NCBI GenBank assembly: GCA_964035575.1
Contig: OZ037835.1
Location: forward strand, 1,798,001-1,862,000
DNA length: 64,000 nt
Source: Rhynchopus sp. YZ270_cl-10
Taxonomy: Eukaryota > Euglenozoa > Diplonemea > Diplonemida > Diplonemidae
Direction of reading: 5' to 3'
Shown: positions 60,108 to 64,000 of the stretch, piece after piece
Position numbering within the stretch: position 1 is the stretch's first letter
How the letters are laid out: each line of letters opens with the position of its first letter
Made by a program: the position numbers and the translations under genes
The notes under the pieces: model-generated
Database searches by the model: none
The model's input: only the letters and a program-made list of their open reading frames with translations
What the model was told of the DNA's origin: nothing

Positions 60108-61469
60108 ATGCCGAAGCGACACGCAGACAGCACGCAGGACGAGAACCCACGAAAGAGAAGACAGCTTTCTGCAGACGAGGCCTTCGTGGAGGCTGCCAGG
60201 AACGGCGACACGGCTGCCTTGTGGGCGGTACTTGAGGAGTTCAATCCATACAGAAAAGCAGTGGCCTTCGATGCTGCACACGAGGCATGCAGAGGGAACC
60301 ACGATGAATGCCTCGCACTGCTTCTTCCGTATGTTGAGACAACGCAGATGGGCTTTGGGATCCTGCTGAGTGAGTGTGTCCACGCAGACCACGTTGCGTG
60401 CACGGAGGTCCTCTTGCAGCATTGGAAGTCCGTCTGCAACAAAGTGTCGTTTGTCAGGAACGAGTCCAAACACAGTGCAGGTCAGTCAGCGAGTCTCTGT
60501 CCTGCCATGTGGTCAGACCCTGCAGTGTGTCGCGTCTTGATTGATGCAGGTGCAGACTTACATACAAAAAATGAGATCGAACAGTCGCCTCTGCACTATG
60601 CTTGTGAATCAGGAGCACTTGACGTTGTGAAGATGTTGGTTGAAGCAGGTGTGGGAGTGCGTGACACAAATGACAATGGACGCACATGTCTTCACGTTGC
60701 GGCATGTAATGGACGCACCGAGATTGTGCACTATCTTGTGGGCTTGCCAGAGGTGGAACTGGATCAGGGAGATGCTGACAGCGACACTGCGTTGCACTTA
60801 GCCGCGGTTGAAGAACGCACAGACGTGGTGCAGGTGCTGATTGATGCAGGTGCAGACATCGACACACAGAACAACGAGGGACGTTCGCCTTTGCACACTG
60901 CTTGCGAATATGGAGGACTTGACGTTGTGAAGATGTTGGTCAGAGCAGGTGCGGGAGTGCGTGACACAAATGACATAGGATGCACATGTCTTCACGTTGC
61001 GGCAGATTTTGGACACACCGAGACTGTGCACTATCTTTTGTGCTTGCCACAGGTGGAACTGGATCAGGGAGATGATGACAACGACACTGCGTTGCACTTA
61101 GCCGCGGTTGAAGCGTGCACAGTGCAAGTTCTGATTGATGCAGGTGCAGACATCGACACACAGAACAACGAGGGATGGTCGCCTCTGCATGCTGCTTGCG
61201 CTAGAGGAGCACTTAACATTGTGAAGACGTTGGTCAGAGCAGGTGCAGGAGTGCGTGCCACAGACAATGATGGGTGCACGTGTCTTATCCTTGCGGCACG
61301 TTGTGGACACACCGAGACTGTGCGCTATTTTGTGGGCTTGCCAGAGGTGGAACTGAATCACCGAGACACTGAAAAGAACTACACTGCGTTGCAGTATGCG
61401 GTGGAGGAAAATCACAAAGACGTTGCACAGGTGTTGATTGATGCACTGTATGTTGTGTTTGGAGTTTGA
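60108..61469 (+). CDS. ankyrin-repeat protein ANK12
   Basis: 453 residues, intact. Head standard except FVRNESKHS. Three super-repeats of the long-type class with repeated LPEVELDQGDADSDTALHLA-type variants in units 1 and 2, indicating local unit duplication. Unit 2 lacks two residues (EACTVQVLIDAGAD versus ERTDVVQVLIDAGAD), an in-frame 6-bp loss. The C-terminus is QVLIDALYVVFGV as in ANK5 and ANK8. ATG at 60108 in ACACACAATG. Confidence 0.9.
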   Translation: MPKRHADSTQDENPRKRRQLSADEAFVEAARNGDTAALWAVLEEFNPYRKAVAFDAAHEACRGNHDECLALLLPYVETTQMGFGILLSECVHADHVACTEVLLQHWKSVCNKVSFVRNESKHSAGQSASLCPAMWSDPAVCRVLIDAGADLHTKNEIEQSPLHYACESGALDVVKMLVEAGVGVRDTNDNGRTCLHVAACNGRTEIVHYLVGLPEVELDQGDADSDTALHLAAVEERTDVVQVLIDAGADIDTQNNEGRSPLHTACEYGGLDVVKMLVRAGAGVRDTNDIGCTCLHVAADFGHTETVHYLLCLPQVELDQGDDDNDTALHLAAVEACTVQVLIDAGADIDTQNNEGWSPLHAACARGALNIVKTLVRAGAGVRATDNDGCTCLILAARCGHTETVRYFVGLPEVELNHRDTEKNYTALQYAVEENHKDVAQVLIDALYVVFGV

Positions 61470-62988
61470 GACATGCTCACGTACCTACTTCGACTCAGCT
61501 GCGTGTGGAACTGGTGGTGCTTCAGTTGAACTGGCTATTGAACAAGATTAAACAATAAGCTTGCGTTTCTTTTATCGAACAGATTTTATTCTCTGCCCCC
61601 GTACCCAAAACGTAAAGGGGGGGAGGGATAATTGTAGTGGGGGATAACTGTAGAATGGCGGATAAAATAAAAAATATCGCCAGTTTTTTCTTCTCAAAAA
61701 ATGGGGGATAGTTGTAGTGGAGGATAAAAAAAATATCTCTCTTTTTTCCCACCTGAATATCCCCATCCCCAAGGAAAATACACACCAAAAACGCGGTGTG
61801 GGAAGTGGGGGATAACTGTAGTGGGGGATAAAATAAAATAAAATGAGGAAGAAAAAACGGGGGATAATTGTTTTATCCCCCACCCCCCTTTAAACACCGC
61901 TTTCAATCAGAAAAAGTATTTTTCCTCTCCTTTTTTCTTCCACGCTAGTTTTTTGTATTTTTCTATTTTCTAGAGGAGAAGTTCCCTTGTTTCGACAGCG
62001 AAACGTTTCACATGTATTGCACGGGATTGAGTTGGGGACTGTTTTCCGACAATAAATGTGTTTGTCGGATAGTACCTGTGTGAACGAAGTCTGCAGTGTT
62101 GTGCTTCCTACGCTTCAGCCTAACATGTTTAGGTGGTCTTCTGCGGTACGAACGGCAGCGCACGACCGAGGCGAACCATCAGACACATGCCTTTGTGGTG
62201 GCCCATCCGGGATGGTCACATCCTCTGCTACAAAGGAGAATGCAGGCAATGCAGACATCACCCTCACCTACACGACGGACTAGTTATGGCCATGACAGGT
62301 GATATGACAGGTGGTGTTCCTAGTTATAAATATGACAGGTGATAATCTAATGTTACTAGTGATGTGACAGGTAGTACCTGTCATCTTACACTATGGACTC
62401 GTAATGACATTACGCGCATCATGACGAGGTAATTACGAGTGCCTTGACGTGGGCACCCCTCGTAATTAAAGGATAATGCAGGCATCACCTTTACCAATGG
62501 CACGATGCGACCTACTCTAACGAAGAGGGGAGCAGTGCTAGGTGCTGCAGTTCCGTGGTGCAGCTGTCGCGACGGTTTGCGTTTCCCTTTGCTGGTCGGG
62601 CGGTATAGTGTGTTGTGTAAGGAGGCCCTGCGATGAACGTCCTGAGCTCGCTTGATACAAACGGAGACTGCTACAGCGAAGCGATCGCATGTCCACGCTG
62701 CGGGGTATTTACTTAACGTTCTACGCCACCTTGTCCTCCAGGGACCTAGTGGCCACGTGCCCATCCGCATGACGCTTGTCTACTGTGTACAGGAAACAGC
62801 GTTGCGGTGCACTACCTTCCGTGGAATGTCGGTTATGTGGGAACAGCTTTGTGCTAAACGCGGAGAGGAGTTCGTGTGTAACACAAACAGTGAGGGATGT
62901 GGGGGTGAAGGAGGCGTGCATGGTGCACCTTGCACCGTCTGGGGTACAAACCAACACAAAAGACACAGCAACAATACACAAACACACA
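61470..62988 (+). other. spacer ANK12-ANK13 with insertion and module B leader
   Basis: 3' flank like that of ANK8 but split by an insertion at about 61604-61887. 61990-62030 echoes 18407-18436. 62290-62385 has repeated TGACAGGT motifs. A 75-codon frame at 62056-62283 shows no domain. From about 62729 is module B, whose extra A in ACACAAAAGAC puts its open frame out of phase with ANK13. Confidence 0.55.
61604..61887. mobile_element. about 280-bp insertion in the ANK12 3' flank
   Basis: The ANK8 flank reads GCCCCGTAAACACC, whereas here about 280 bp separates CCCCGTA from AAACACC. The insert begins AAAGGGGGGGAGGGATAATT and ends in TTTTATCCCCCACCCCCC, imperfect inverted ends. It holds four GGGGGATAACTG/ATTGTAGTGG-like units. 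No coding content. Confidence 0.65.
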
Positions 62989-64000
62989 ATGCCGAAGCGA
63001 CACGCAGACAGCACGCAGGACGAGAACCCACGAAAGAGAAGACAGCTTTCTGCAGACGAGGTCTTCGTGGAGGCTGCCAGGAACGGCGACACGGCTGCCG
63101 TGCGGGCGTTCCTTGAAGAGGAGTTCAACCCTTACAGAAAAGCAGTGGCCTTCGATGCTGCACACGAGGCATGCAGAGGGAACCACGATGAATGCCTCAC
63201 ACTGCTTCTTCCGTATGTTGAGACAACGCAGATGGGCTTTGGGATCCTGCTGAGTGAGTGTGTCCACGCAGACCACGTTGCGTGCACGGAGGTCCTCTTG
63301 CAGCATTGGAAGTCTGTCTGCAACAAAGTGTCGTTTGTCAGGCACGATGCCAGACACAGCACAGGTCAGTCAGCGAGTCTCTGTCCGGCCATGTGGTCAG
63401 ACCCTGCAGTGTGTCGCGTCTTGATTGATGCAGGTGCAGACTTACATACAAAAAATGAGATGGAACAGTCGCCTCTGCACTATGCTTGCGCTTCAGGAGC
63501 ACTTGACGTTGTGAAGATGTTGGTTGAAGCAGGTGCGGGAGTGCGTGACACAAATGACAAAGGATGGACGTGTCTCCACGTTGCGGCACGTTTTGGACGC
63601 ATCGAGACTGTTCGTTATCTTGCGGGCTTGCCAGAGGACGATTTGAATTTCGAAGACAGTGACAACCACACTGCGTTGCACTTAGCCGTGTGTGAGAAGC
63701 TCACAGACGTGGTGCAGGTGCTGATTGATGCAGGTGCAGACATCGATACGGTGAACAAAGACGGATGGGCGCCCCTGGAATCTGCTTGCGAATATGGACC
63801 ACTTGACGTTGTGAAGATGTTGGTCGAAGCAGGTACAGGACTACGAGACACAAGTGACGGAAGATGGACGTGTCTCCAGATTGCGGCGTGGTTTGGACAA
63901 ACCGAGACTGTTCGCTATCTTATGGGCTTGCCATTTGTTGATATGAATCACCGAGACGGGAACAACCGCACTGCGTTGTGTGTTGCCGTGTGTGAAGAAC
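62989..64000 (+). CDS. ankyrin-repeat protein ANK13, cut by the window end
   Basis: Open from the ATG at 62989 through all 337 complete codons to the last base; no stop is met. Standard head (LEEEFNPYRKAVAFDAAHEA as in ANK6), then two units matching ANK5 and ANK8 (GLPEDDLNFEDSDN, GLPFVDMNHRDGNN) and the beginning of a third. Distinct residues near the second unit (DTSDGRWTCLQIAAWFGQTE) suggest drift. By homology, about 220 more codons are expected beyond the window. The leader is module B, whereas ANK5 and ANK8 have module A, so leader and body have been reshuffled. Confidence 0.88.
   Translation, partial: MPKRHADSTQDENPRKRRQLSADEVFVEAARNGDTAAVRAFLEEEFNPYRKAVAFDAAHEACRGNHDECLTLLLPYVETTQMGFGILLSECVHADHVACTEVLLQHWKSVCNKVSFVRHDARHSTGQSASLCPAMWSDPAVCRVLIDAGADLHTKNEMEQSPLHYACASGALDVVKMLVEAGAGVRDTNDKGWTCLHVAARFGRIETVRYLAGLPEDDLNFEDSDNHTALHLAVCEKLTDVVQVLIDAGADIDTVNKDGWAPLESACEYGPLDVVKMLVEAGTGLRDTSDGRWTCLQIAAWFGQTETVRYLMGLPFVDMNHRDGNNRTALCVAVCEE

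Noticed and set aside
18740-64000. Many antisense frames of 60-200 codons within the ankyrin genes
   Set aside because: Recurrent shadows of the repeated coding strand; they appear at the same place in each copy and end at different points.

Overview
The window looks like nuclear DNA of a unicellular eukaryote. It has long non-coding stretches full of microsatellites, minisatellites, foldback DNA and inverted-repeat transposon remnants. It also has a secreted glycoside hydrolase with a signal peptide, a cytochrome b5 domain, ubiquitin-like domains and large ankyrin proteins. I see no bacterial-style operons or Shine-Dalgarno sites. Every gene I am confident of (16 loci) is on the + strand and is open from start to stop without a visible intron. 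Several have a pyrimidine tract ending in AG just before the ATG. That pattern would fit a lineage with directional gene arrays and possibly spliced leaders, but the lineage itself cannot be named from this sequence.

Layout. 0.4-5.3 kb: nested terminal-inverted-repeat elements, a TA-flanked MITE and four tandem 262-bp units. 5.6-7.7 kb: a secreted family-65 glycoside hydrolase. 7.8-17.2 kb: dispersed repeats, a GGAACC-rich inverted pair, a 467-bp array of a 7-mer, and an open but unassigned minus-strand region at 16.3-17.2 kb. 17.4-18.0 kb: a ubiquitin-like/cytochrome b5 fusion gene. 18.8-42.7 kb: nine ankyrin-repeat paralogues (ANK1-ANK9). 42.7-55.0 kb: a gene-poor block of satellite arrays and inverted dispersed repeats. 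55.0-64.0 kb: four more paralogues (ANK10-ANK13), the last cut by the window edge.

The ankyrin array is the main system. Each member has the same head (about 158 residues, with a basic RKRR patch) followed by whole copies of a roughly 303-bp, three-ankyrin super-repeat and a conserved end. Start-to-start spacing is about 2.0-2.4 kb where nothing has inserted. Two spacers carry hAT-like elements with 8-bp target duplications (24948-25667 and 33850-36065). One of these spacers also carries an inserted 2.4-kb segment bearing a ubiquitin-like/BspA-type leucine-rich-repeat gene. Subtracting these insertions restores the basic spacing to within tens of bases. Copies range from intact to frameshifted (ANK6) and prematurely stopped with a later tandem duplication of the stop (ANK1). 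The family therefore looks like a rapidly evolving binding-protein repertoire, changing by unequal exchange, conversion and transposon insertion. Its molecular targets cannot be read from the sequence.
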